Part shown: one piece after another, positions 16,234-23,530 of the stretch | Layout: the number at the start of each line of letters is the position of its first letter | Position numbering within the stretch: position 1 is the first letter of the stretch | Assembly (NCBI RefSeq): GCF_021391675.1 | Contig: NZ_CP090095.1 | Coordinates: forward strand, 3,911,501-3,975,500 | DNA length: 64,000 bases | Direction of reading: 5' to 3' | Origin: Neorhizobium galegae | GTDB lineage: Bacteria; Pseudomonadota; Alphaproteobacteria; Rhizobiales; Rhizobiaceae | The notes under the pieces: generated by a model | Databases searched by the model: none | The model's input: the letters and a program-made list of their open reading frames with translations, nothing else | What the model was told of the DNA's origin: nothing | Position numbers and translations under genes: made by a program

Positions 16234-16483
16234 CGAATTCCATCCCTTCCTTCGGCTTGACTGACTGACCCTCGACGAGGGACCCGGCGGGCTTGTTGCC
16301 GTGTCCGCGGGTGTACTGGATCGTGAACTGCACGCCGTCGCCGGTGGGCGGGTTTTCGAAGGCGAGCGCGACGACCTCCGCGAAGGTCAGGTCGTCATTT
16401 TTGGGAACCGACTTGCGACGGCCGTTGACGATAATCGTAACGGTCTTCGGTTCGGGGGCGGGACGTTCTTCAGGCTGGGCCAT
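16208..16483 (-). CDS. multiubiquitin-type ubiquitin-like modifier (single domain)
   Basis: A 91-residue protein with a ~15-residue flexible N-terminus, then one beta-grasp domain: KTVTIIVNGRRKSVP as the first hairpin, DLTFAEVVALAF as the helix, FTIQYTRG, and a C-terminal strand ending FDVTPTNRS. This matches the Multi_ubiq (DUF2604-type) repeat, of which relatives carry one to several in tandem. The tail ends in Thr-Asn-Arg-Ser, not Gly-Gly, so either processing or a different activated residue must be used. It is the first gene of the operon, with AAGGA seven bases before ATG 16483. Confidence 0.88.
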   Translation of the reverse strand: MAQPEERPAPEPKTVTIIVNGRRKSVPKNDDLTFAEVVALAFENPPTGDGVQFTIQYTRGHGNKPAGSLVEGQSVKPKEGMEFDVTPTNRS

Positions 16484-16522
16484 GGTTATTCCTTTCTAGA
16501 AATTTGCCGGTCGACAGGTCAA

Positions 16523-16599
16523 TTGCGAAATCGCAACTGGTTTGATATTATCAAGAAAGGAATACAATTGCAAGATCGCAATTAATTGCTATATCGCAA
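16523..16599. promoter_or_regulatory. three-site operator between Ubl operon and XRE/ImmA pair
   Basis: Three copies of a 14-bp palindrome lie in the 126-bp divergent intergenic region: TTGCGAAATCGCAA (16523-16536), TTGCAAGATCGCAA (16568-16581) and TTGCTATATCGCAA (16586-16599). The consensus is TTGCnAnATCGCAA. The last two are 18 bp apart centre to centre and sit immediately upstream of the XRE start; the first is 40 bp upstream of the Ubl start. The encoded XRE protein is the obvious candidate ligand, controlling both directions. Confidence 0.8.
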
Positions 16600-16609
16600 C
16601 GGAGAAAGC

Positions 16610-16954
16610 ATGACCGACAGGTTCGACAACGAGGCGTTCTTTGCGGCCCTCAATGCCGCACGTCTAAGCCGACAAAAAACGTGGAAAGAGGTCGCAGCGG
16701 AAGCCGGTATCAATGCCTCTACCCTTACCCGCATGGGCCAGGGTGCTAAGCCGGACGTTAATGGGCTGGCAGCGTTGCTCGCCTGGTCTCGCCTAAAGGC
16801 AGAGATGTTCATAAAGGGCGCGGAAGCAATCGAATCAGAGCCGATCGCACGAATCACGGCCCTTCTGCGCGCCGATCCGAAACTGACATCTGACAAAGCC
16901 AAGCTGATGGAAGATATCGTCGTCAGCACTTACAACAGATTGAAGGATAGCTGA
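16610..16954 (+). CDS. XRE-family helix-turn-helix regulator
   Basis: A 114-residue protein whose N-terminal half is a Cro/CI-type helix-turn-helix (SRQKTWKEVAAEAGINASTLTRMGQG, residues ~18-43). The remainder is helical and may mediate dimerisation. The start at ATG 16610 has GGAGA directly upstream. It is divergent from the ubiquitin-like operon and followed after one base by an ImmA/IrrE peptidase. XRE-ImmA pairs commonly act as repressor and derepressing protease. The three palindromes in its promoter suggest autoregulation and control of the Ubl operon. Confidence 0.88.
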   Translation: MTDRFDNEAFFAALNAARLSRQKTWKEVAAEAGINASTLTRMGQGAKPDVNGLAALLAWSRLKAEMFIKGAEAIESEPIARITALLRADPKLTSDKAKLMEDIVVSTYNRLKDS

Positions 16955-16955
16955 G

Positions 16956-17525
16956 TTGGGATTCAGGCGGGGGTTCAAGGCGGAAGCAAACCGCATCGCG
17001 CTTCGGGTCCGTCAACAGATGGACTTGTCACCACACGCGCCGATCGACCCGATCGCCGTGTGCGCCCATTTCGAGATCGAGTTGCTCCAATTGAGTGACG
17101 TGGAACCCGAGAGTCCGTTTCTCGGGGATCATCAGGATGCCTTCTCGGCCGTTACCGTGCCACGTGGCCTTGCCACCGCGATCGTGCACAACGATCGCCA
17201 TCATCCGTACCGGCAACGCAGCAACATTTGCCACGAGCTCGCCCACTGCTTCCTCGGCCACGAGTGCGCACCGCCTCTCCTTGAGAACGGTGACCGCTCG
17301 CGCGACGGGGGAATGGAGGCGGAAGCAAACTTTCTTGCTGGCGTCCTGCTGATCACGAACGAAGCCGCCAACAGGATCATGCTCGATGGATTGTATCATC
17401 AGGCTCAGGGCATCTATGGGGTCAGCAAACCCATGCTGGATTTCCGGTTGCGCGTGAGCGGCGCGCAAACGATCCACCAGCGCCGCATGGGGTCAGCGGG
17501 GCGTTCATCGTTGGTAAGCTCCTGA
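16956..17525 (+). CDS. ImmA/IrrE-family metallo-endopeptidase
   Basis: A 189-residue protein with the zinc-protease motif CHELAHCFLGHE (residues 92-103; His93, Glu94, His97) and a downstream ME-AEANFLAG segment that supplies the third ligand, as in ImmA. It starts at a TTG one base after the XRE stop. The first ~20 residues (RRGFKAEANRIA) are conserved in the family and support that start over the ATG at residue 22. Family members cleave or inactivate a cognate XRE repressor. Here that would release the Ubl/E1 operon, which is an inference from position and pairing. Confidence 0.88.
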   Translation: MGFRRGFKAEANRIALRVRQQMDLSPHAPIDPIAVCAHFEIELLQLSDVEPESPFLGDHQDAFSAVTVPRGLATAIVHNDRHHPYRQRSNICHELAHCFLGHECAPPLLENGDRSRDGGMEAEANFLAGVLLITNEAANRIMLDGLYHQAQGIYGVSKPMLDFRLRVSGAQTIHQRRMGSAGRSSLVSS

Positions 17526-17683
17526 TCGTCACCCGAACGATCCGGGCCAGGACTGCGTCTCAAGCGACGGATGATCCGGCTATTCAAACGTGACCGCCCG
17601 CCGCTCGGCCAAAGCCTTCACCCGCTCACCCCCAATTTTCCCCGTCGCCTGGCCTCGGCTCGGATAACCCGCGCAGGCCTGCC

Positions 17684-18424
17684 TCACTTTTTGCGGTTGG
17701 CGTCCATGATGCGAAGACCGTAGTCACGCTCCAGCATTTCGACAACTTTCACCAGCGCCCGAAAGATGCCCAGCTCGTTGCTGCCGAACTGGTAGCGTCC
17801 CGTCATCAGTACCTCCGGATCGATGTCCGCAGGGACGTATCGGCGCTTTAAGCTCTCGTCGCCCTTGTCGAATTTCACGGGATATCGGAACGACCGCCCT
17901 TCACCTTCCCAGATGCCCCCTGGACCGTAATTCTGGATATTGGCGTCGTAGCATTCGTCTCCGATGATGCCTTCCATATCGATCAGCAGATTCTTCACCG
18001 GCTCGATCCTCGCCCGAAGATCCCTGACGTAAATAAATCGCCGGGCGCCTGCAACGACATGATCGCGCTGCCCCGTGAAGTCATCGGGGAATGACTGCTC
18101 GGCTTCCTTTTTCAGTCGGGAGATTTCTTTGGCGGGCACACCGTCGAACCTGGCGGCATGCAGTTCTTGAAAAGCTTCAATTTCAAGTTTGGCCTTGGAC
18201 AGCCGCTCATCCCAGCCCTCGGCAATCTCAGAGACAGCGGCAATGACGCTTTCACGAAAGCTGGCAGCAGTCCCGAAGTCGAGCGCATCAAGCTCAAGAT
18301 AGGCGGCTGTTTCGGTTTCGATGGTGTGGGCAACCATATCAGCATCATCGTCCCAGCCATCGATTGCCGACTGCCTGATGGCGGCGGCAATATCACTGGG
18401 TATTTTCTTGCTCTTCCTCGGCAA
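17684..18424 (-). CDS. hypothetical protein, 246 aa
   Basis: Unrecognised soluble, charged protein with long helices, including a probable coiled-coil around SKAKLEIEAFQELHAARFDG and EISRLKKEAEQ. It has no signal peptide or membrane segment, and a mixed alpha/beta C-terminal half (GGIWEGEGRSFRYPVKFDKGD). It stands alone on the minus strand, convergent with the ImmA gene. Its neighbours suggest membership of the same accessory island; no function can be named. Confidence 0.65.
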   Translation of the reverse strand: MPRKSKKIPSDIAAAIRQSAIDGWDDDADMVAHTIETETAAYLELDALDFGTAASFRESVIAAVSEIAEGWDERLSKAKLEIEAFQELHAARFDGVPAKEISRLKKEAEQSFPDDFTGQRDHVVAGARRFIYVRDLRARIEPVKNLLIDMEGIIGDECYDANIQNYGPGGIWEGEGRSFRYPVKFDKGDESLKRRYVPADIDPEVLMTGRYQFGSNELGIFRALVKVVEMLERDYGLRIMDANRKK

Positions 18425-18640
18425 CCTCCTCGGCAGACTGACATTTCTGCATGCCTGCCGCAGAACGAGCCACCGACTTCTTCACGTATATTTACCGTAT
18501 CGGCATTTGATAACATTGCGGCCCTGACAGTCCCAACTCCTCTTGAATTCATCATCACGCCCACGAAGGGCCCGACGCTCCCTGCTCTTTTCGGTGACCG
18601 CTACGATAACTGAATGACATGACTTGAACGACAGAAATGA

Positions 18641-18686
18641 GGGCGCAAAGCGGAAAGCATTTCCACGCCGGGGCCGGAAGCCGACC
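18641..18686. repeat. dispersed intergenic element, copy 3
   Basis: GGGCGCAAAG then CGGAAAGCATTTCC (18651-18664) followed by GCCGGGGCCGGAAGCCGACC. It is the copy closest to the one at 13343 and links it to the half-copy at 4290. The rest of 18425-18885 holds no recognisable gene. Confidence 0.55.
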
Positions 18687-18885
18687 ATCTGCTTTTGTCA
18701 TCCAATGCATGAAAGCCGTATTCTAACGGCGGCCACTGGATTGGCTTGGCAGGTCCCTTTTCGGGCAATCCAGCGTATTGCTGGCCTAGGCAATCCGACT
18801 CCCGGAGTGCGCAACGAGCAAGCGAGCTGCTATTCTATTTGCACTGGTGGCGGTATGCTAAAGGCTTACTTGGCAGGAGAAAAAT

Positions 18886-18945
18886 ATGACCATTGACAAA
18901 GACATCGTGGCGGTCGTGAAGGCCGGAGTGGCGGCCAGTGTCTAG
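18886..18945 (+). CDS. 19-codon leader-like ORF
   Basis: A 19-residue frame (MTIDKDIVAVVKAG…) with a strong AGGAG six to seven bases before ATG 18886, better than that of the gene it overlaps. It ends 8 bp inside the GTG start of the DUF4238 gene. It may be a translational leader or a true small protein; no family is known to me. Confidence 0.35.
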   Translation: MTIDKDIVAVVKAGVAASV

Positions 18946-19858
18946 ACTCTACAGTCACAAAGCGCAGCACTATATTCCAAGCAGCTACCTGGCCGCTTGG
19001 TGCGATCCGGACACGCCCGCTCTGATGCAGCCCTATGTGTGGACGTTCGATCGTTCGGGAGGCTCTGGCCGAAAGCGCGCCCCGAGAAACCTCTTCACGG
19101 AGACGGATATCTACACGATCTTGATGCCAGACGGATCCCGAGATCTGCGTATCGAGTATGAACTGTCGAAACTGGAAAAGGGCCTGAAATGTCTGGTTGT
19201 TGACTACGTTGCGCGACACCGTCAGCTGCCGCAACAACGGCAAGCGAGCTTGATTGCGTTCATCGCGGCGATGCACGGGCGTACCCCCCAAGCTCGAGAG
19301 ATCCAAAGAACGCTATGGCAAGAAATGTTGGATCTTGACGAGCAACAAGAGCGCGACTTCGCGAAAGGGAACGCTTCAGACAGAGAGCTGGCGGACGAAG
19401 TCTCTTCCTTACCTCAAGGTTCCCAAATGGGGCTGGACATCCTTCGGAGAGCGATAAATTCCCCCATGCAATTCCTGCTGCCGGGCGCGATTAACGACGG
19501 GCTCCCCATGCTAAGCCAGATGACAATGACCATAATGTGCACGGATGAACCCAGCTTCATAACCTCGGACAGTCCGGTGACGTGGTTCGATCCGACAGTA
19601 GCTAGGGATAAGTTCTTGACTCACAAAAGTTTGCTGTCGGACAAGGCCATCGAAGTGGCGATGCCACTTTCGCCGCGACACATGATCTTAATGCATCATC
19701 CAATGACGCCTTTTGTGAAGCCGGTGAGGTACGTAGGGGCGAGCGCGTCGACAGTGGCTGCCCTTAACAGACGTACCGCACACTATGCGGACAAGGCGAT
19801 CGTGTCCTGGCGAGACGGATTCGATCCGAAATGGCGAATCGCACCGCGGGCTCCGTAA
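18938..19858 (+). CDS. DUF4238 domain-containing protein
   Basis: A 306-residue protein with the features of DUF4238: an N-terminal KAQHYIPSSYLAAWCD motif and a central SFITSDSPVTWF motif, with an all-helical segment between them. The family is widespread in accessory regions of bacteria and has no established biochemical role that I know of. The start is GTG 18938, inside the end of a 19-codon ORF with a strong ribosome binding site, so expression may be coupled. It stands apart from other operons. Confidence 0.8.
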   Translation: MSRLYSHKAQHYIPSSYLAAWCDPDTPALMQPYVWTFDRSGGSGRKRAPRNLFTETDIYTILMPDGSRDLRIEYELSKLEKGLKCLVVDYVARHRQLPQQRQASLIAFIAAMHGRTPQAREIQRTLWQEMLDLDEQQERDFAKGNASDRELADEVSSLPQGSQMGLDILRRAINSPMQFLLPGAINDGLPMLSQMTMTIMCTDEPSFITSDSPVTWFDPTVARDKFLTHKSLLSDKAIEVAMPLSPRHMILMHHPMTPFVKPVRYVGASASTVAALNRRTAHYADKAIVSWRDGFDPKWRIAPRAP

Positions 19859-20283
19859 GAGGATCCCGTGAGATTAAGTAGCTGTGCCGCCCCTATCCCA
19901 AGTATTGATGCGCCTTCACGCAGAGTGACCGTCTGACTCTTTCAGTATGCGAAAAGCAGTCGGGTCGCTCGCCACCCCCAAACTTCGGTTCTACCAACGC
20001 CAATCGGCAACTTTCGGGAGATAGCGAGGGAGTGCCTGAATGACCGATTTGGGGGGCGGATAGATGTTGCCACAATGACCCTCCCGCATCGTCCGCTTTT
20101 TGGATCGCGCTGGGGGCGCACTACTTCCGGCACGGAGGGCGCAGAGCTGCCGTCAACAAATCTGACGTGTGAGCATAGTCTTCCGACCGGCGGCGGAAAT
20201 AATTTCCGGGCACGCGCAATGGTCCCAGGTTCACCGTGGGACCAATCACGCAATTTGATTGTAAAATGCTTCCGGCGGTCGAT
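19859..20283. other. intergenic stretch with one dispersed-element core
   Basis: There is no gene in these 425 bp between the DUF4238 gene and the convergent aldo/keto reductase. The palindrome CGGAAATAATTTCCG at 20194-20208 is another copy of the core repeat. I place the right end of the defence-type island in this stretch, based on the change in gene content. Confidence 0.5.
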
Positions 20284-21318
20284 TCAGCGCACAGTCGTTA
20301 ACGGCCAGTCGATGAAATCAAGCTTCGAGCCCGCTAGCGTCGCGCGCGAGCCGGAGACCACGTCGAAAGGAAAGCCGAGTGGAATGGCGCTTGCTTCGTC
20401 CAACCGGGAAACCTGTTCGTCCGTAAGTTTCACCTCGACGGAAGCCAAGTTGTCGGCGAGCTGTGCCGGTGTACGTGGGCCAATGATCGGCAGAGTGCCC
20501 TTGTGGAGAACCCAGGCGATGGCGATCTGGCCAGCCGGAATGCCGGTCTCATCGGAGATTGCCAGCAGCGTGTCGACGGTGCGGACCTTCCTCTCGTCGC
20601 TCTCGTCATGGATGACGGCGCCGAGCCCTTGGGCGCGGCCGGTCTCGCCCCTACGGTATTTGCCGGTGAGCAACCCGCCGCCGAGGGGTGACCAGACGAC
20701 CGTGCCGAGATGGAAGGCGGCGGCCATCGGCAGCAGTTCGCGTTCGACGGTACGCTGGACAAGGCTGTATTCGAGCTGGAGTGCCGACAGGGGCGTCCAG
20801 CCACGCAGGTCGGCGAGTGTCGCGGCACTTGCGGCACGCCATGCGGGGAAGTCCGATAGGCCGGCGTAAAGGATCTTGCCGGTGCGGGCGAGGTCGTCAA
20901 AGCCCCGCATGATCTCGTCGATCGGAGTGACGGCATCCGGCATATGCGCCCAGAGAAGATCGATGCGGTCGGTATCGAGACGCTTCAGGCTGGCTTCGAC
21001 CGATTGGACCATCGCCTTGCGGCTGTTGCCGGTGCGCTGCAAGCCTGCGCCGTGCCTGTCGCCGAGAGAGAATTTGGTGGCCACGACAATATCGTCGCGG
21101 TCGCTGGCAATGAATTCGCCCACCATCGTTTCCGACTGGCCAAACTGGTATTGATCGGCGGTATCGATAAAGTTGCCGCCAGCATCGCGATAGGCGTCGA
21201 AGATTACCTTCGCTTCGTCGCGGCTGGAGCCATACCCCCAGGCCGTTCCGAAATTGCCTGTCCCGAGCGCAAGCGTCGAGACGCGAAGGCCTGTGCGGCC
21301 GAAAACCCTGTAGCGCAT
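20284..21318 (-). CDS. aldo/keto reductase
   Basis: A 344-residue NADPH-dependent aldo/keto reductase of the (beta/alpha)8 type. The catalytic tetrad is visible: Asp and Tyr in FIDTADQYQFGQSE, Lys in VATKFS and His in LLWAHMPD. The C-terminal cofactor-phosphate region is IIGPRTPAQLADN. Family members reduce aldehydes and ketones, often in detoxification. ATG 21318 is chosen because AGGGAG lies six bases upstream; a longer frame extending to 21678 lacks family sequence. It is divergent, across 400 bp, from a Tat-exported haloperoxidase-like gene. Confidence 0.93.
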   Translation of the reverse strand: MRYRVFGRTGLRVSTLALGTGNFGTAWGYGSSRDEAKVIFDAYRDAGGNFIDTADQYQFGQSETMVGEFIASDRDDIVVATKFSLGDRHGAGLQRTGNSRKAMVQSVEASLKRLDTDRIDLLWAHMPDAVTPIDEIMRGFDDLARTGKILYAGLSDFPAWRAASAATLADLRGWTPLSALQLEYSLVQRTVERELLPMAAAFHLGTVVWSPLGGGLLTGKYRRGETGRAQGLGAVIHDESDERKVRTVDTLLAISDETGIPAGQIAIAWVLHKGTLPIIGPRTPAQLADNLASVEVKLTDEQVSRLDEASAIPLGFPFDVVSGSRATLAGSKLDFIDWPLTTVR

Positions 21319-21720
21319 TGCCATCTCCCTGAGCGGCTTCCCTACTTCGACGATGATCGTCGGGTGCGGAATCCAATGATTGCCTGCATCCAATCTACCA
21401 GCAGACAGTGTTCGGGGTTTGAAGGATCCGATCGAAGCGAGTCGCCGGAGGGTGTTCGCTATGGATTGCGGAACACGGCCGGGCGCTTCCTCAACGGCTA
21501 GATGGCTTGCCTCGGCTTCGGTGCACGAAATGCCCCGATGAACCACGATAGTCCAAGCAGCTCTCCGCAAACCCACATGGTTGGAAGCGGAGGCTGGTGA
21601 CGCCTCGTCGAGATGATCGATTGTTTCAATTTTCGACGTCCGGCGCTCGCTAGAAAAGCTCTCGCAGCAAGTTGTCATTCGTCAAGCACATGCGGCGATG
21701 ACCGCATCAAAGAGGCCGTC

Positions 21721-22704
21721 ATGAACGAGCAAGCGATTACTTTCACGCCAGAGGCCACGCGACGCGAATTGCTCATGGGCAGCGCCGCCGCAGTCGCCGC
21801 AATGGCTTTGCCCAAAACAACATTCGCAGCCACCCAAGCAACGAACGCAAAGGAAGAGGACCAGACCATGCCTTTCATCAAGACCAGCGACGGCACAGAG
21901 ATCTTCTACAAGGATTGGGGTCCGCACGACGCTCAGGCCATCGTCTTCCATCACGGCTGGCCACTCAGCGCCGACGATTGGGACACCCAGATGATGTTCT
22001 TTCTCGAAAAGGGCTACCGTGTCATCGCCCATGACCGCCGCGGCCACGGCCGCTCCACCCAGACGTGGACGGGCAATGAAATGGATACCTATGCCGCCGA
22101 CGTCGCGGCCTTGACCGATGTGCTCGATCTCAAGGGTGCAGTCCATGTCGGCCACTCGACGGGCGGCGGGGAAGTCGCACATTACGTGGCGCGAGCCAAG
22201 CCCGGACGTGTGTCGAAGGCCGTATTGATCGGCGCCGTGCCGCCGATTATGGTGAAGTCGGACAAGAACCCCAGCGGCCTGCCCATCGAAGTGTTCGACG
22301 GTTTCCGTGCGGCGCTGGTCGCCAACCGGGCTCAGTTCTTCATCGATGTTCCGGCCGGTCCGTTCTACGGCTTCAACCGGTCGGGAGCCAAGGTCAGCCA
22401 GGGGATCATCGACAATTGGTGGCGCCAGGGCATGATGGGGGGCGCCAAGGCTCACTACGACTGCATCAAGGCCTTCTCCGAAACGGATTTCACCGAGGAC
22501 CTGAAGGCGATCACCGTTCCGACCTACGTGATGCATGGGGACGACGACCAGATCGTCCCCTATGCCGACTCCGCGCCGCTGTCGGCCAAACTACTGAAGA
22601 ACGGCACGCTCAAGACCTATCCGGGCCTGCCGCACGGGATGTGCACCACCCATCCCGAAATCATCAACGCCGATCTCCTGGCCTTCATCCGCGGCCAGGC
22701 TTAA
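21721..22704 (+). CDS. Tat-exported non-heme haloperoxidase-like alpha/beta hydrolase
   Basis: A 327-residue protein. Residues 1-~38 form a twin-arginine signal ([17 protein letters not shown]). The mature part, from [18 protein letters not shown], is a typical bacterial non-heme chloroperoxidase/arylesterase. The oxyanion HGWP, the nucleophile Ser in GHSTGG near 145, the Asp in HGDDDQIVP and the His in GLPHGM form the triad. A second in-frame ATG precedes the mature sequence, so a cytoplasmic form is possible. The substrate is unknown; these enzymes act as esterases or perhydrolases in vitro. Confidence 0.92.
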   Translation: MNEQAITFTPEATRRELLMGSAAAVAAMALPKTTFAATQATNAKEEDQTMPFIKTSDGTEIFYKDWGPHDAQAIVFHHGWPLSADDWDTQMMFFLEKGYRVIAHDRRGHGRSTQTWTGNEMDTYAADVAALTDVLDLKGAVHVGHSTGGGEVAHYVARAKPGRVSKAVLIGAVPPIMVKSDKNPSGLPIEVFDGFRAALVANRAQFFIDVPAGPFYGFNRSGAKVSQGIIDNWWRQGMMGGAKAHYDCIKAFSETDFTEDLKAITVPTYVMHGDDDQIVPYADSAPLSAKLLKNGTLKTYPGLPHGMCTTHPEIINADLLAFIRGQA

Positions 22705-23014
22705 CCTCCCGTCGATCGATCCCTGGACCTATTGCCGGGGCGTGCCTTACAAGCCTATCTTCCCGCGTTTTCCTCTACGCTGCACAACCTGGTTGCGCAG
22801 CGTAGTCGCCGTTCTCGCGCGTTTACAAGCGCAGCCTGCCAAGCCGATAATCCGATAGCGGTTGTCACCAGCCCTCCGACGGCCAGCTACCGACGCCCGA
22901 CGCGCACCAAATCCAGCAGGCGGCCTAACTTTTTTTCGCTTTATTTTACTGGCCGGATTCCCCGCCATCGGCAATTCATGCCGAGAAAGAGAACTCAGCC
23001 AGTGAAGACTTCTG
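22705..23014. other. intergenic region upstream of AraC gene
   Basis: About 310 bp without a gene. The T-rich segment around 22926-22947 (TAACTTTTTTTCGC…) would suit a promoter for the following AraC gene, but no clear -35/-10 pair can be set. Confidence 0.4.
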
Positions 23015-23530
23015 ATGAACGTGACTGTGGAAGAAATTGCCGCCTTGCTGGGTGCAACCCGCCAACTGGTCCGAATTGATCCGCGGGCAGCGGAGGCGTG
23101 CCTCGACAAGATGGTTGCCTTGTTGAGCGGTCGAGAGTCTCTTCCCAAGCCCGAGGAAAACGACGGCGCAGGGCTCGGACCCTGGCAGCAGCAGGCTATC
23201 GAAGCTCATATCCAGGTGCATATCGGCGGCCCGATCAAGGTCGGAGCGCTCGCCAAAAGCGCCCACGTCAGCATCAGCCGGCTTAACCGGGTGTTCAAGA
23301 CGAGTTTCGGCAAATCTCCGTCATCCTACATCATGGAAAAGCGCATCAAACGGGCGCAGTATCTCATGGCTATGACCGACGAACCTCTCAGCCAGATCGC
23401 CCTGTCATGCGGCTTCTCCCATCAGGCCCATCTGACCAGTGCCTTCCGGAAATGGGTCGGAATATCGCCGAGCGCGCTCCGCCGCTCCCTTCGCGAACGG
23501 GAGGTCAATCCTGCCGACTTGGCTCTATAG
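23015..23530 (+). CDS. AraC-family regulator (short form)
   Basis: A 171-residue protein. The C-terminal ~100 residues are an AraC/XylS double helix-turn-helix: VGALAKSAHVSISRLNRVFK, then EPLSQIALSCGFSHQAHLTSAFRKWVG. The N-terminal 70 residues are too short for a cupin sensor and contain a helical PRAAEACLDKMVALL segment shared in layout with the regulator at 41057. Its end overlaps by 6 bp, tail to tail, the large regulator on the other strand. Targets are probably the adjacent haloperoxidase or reductase genes, by proximity only. Confidence 0.9.
   Translation: MNVTVEEIAALLGATRQLVRIDPRAAEACLDKMVALLSGRESLPKPEENDGAGLGPWQQQAIEAHIQVHIGGPIKVGALAKSAHVSISRLNRVFKTSFGKSPSSYIMEKRIKRAQYLMAMTDEPLSQIALSCGFSHQAHLTSAFRKWVGISPSALRRSLREREVNPADLAL

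Noticed and set aside
16610..17525. XRE/ImmA pair as a stand-alone toxin-antitoxin system
   Set aside because: The intact HELAH protease motif and the shared operator region with the divergent Ubl operon fit a repressor/derepressor pair better; a toxin role has no sequence support.
21319..21678. N-terminal extension of the aldo/keto reductase
   Set aside because: The extra 120 codons have no family similarity, and a good ribosome binding site precedes ATG 21318; the segment is the divergent intergenic region.
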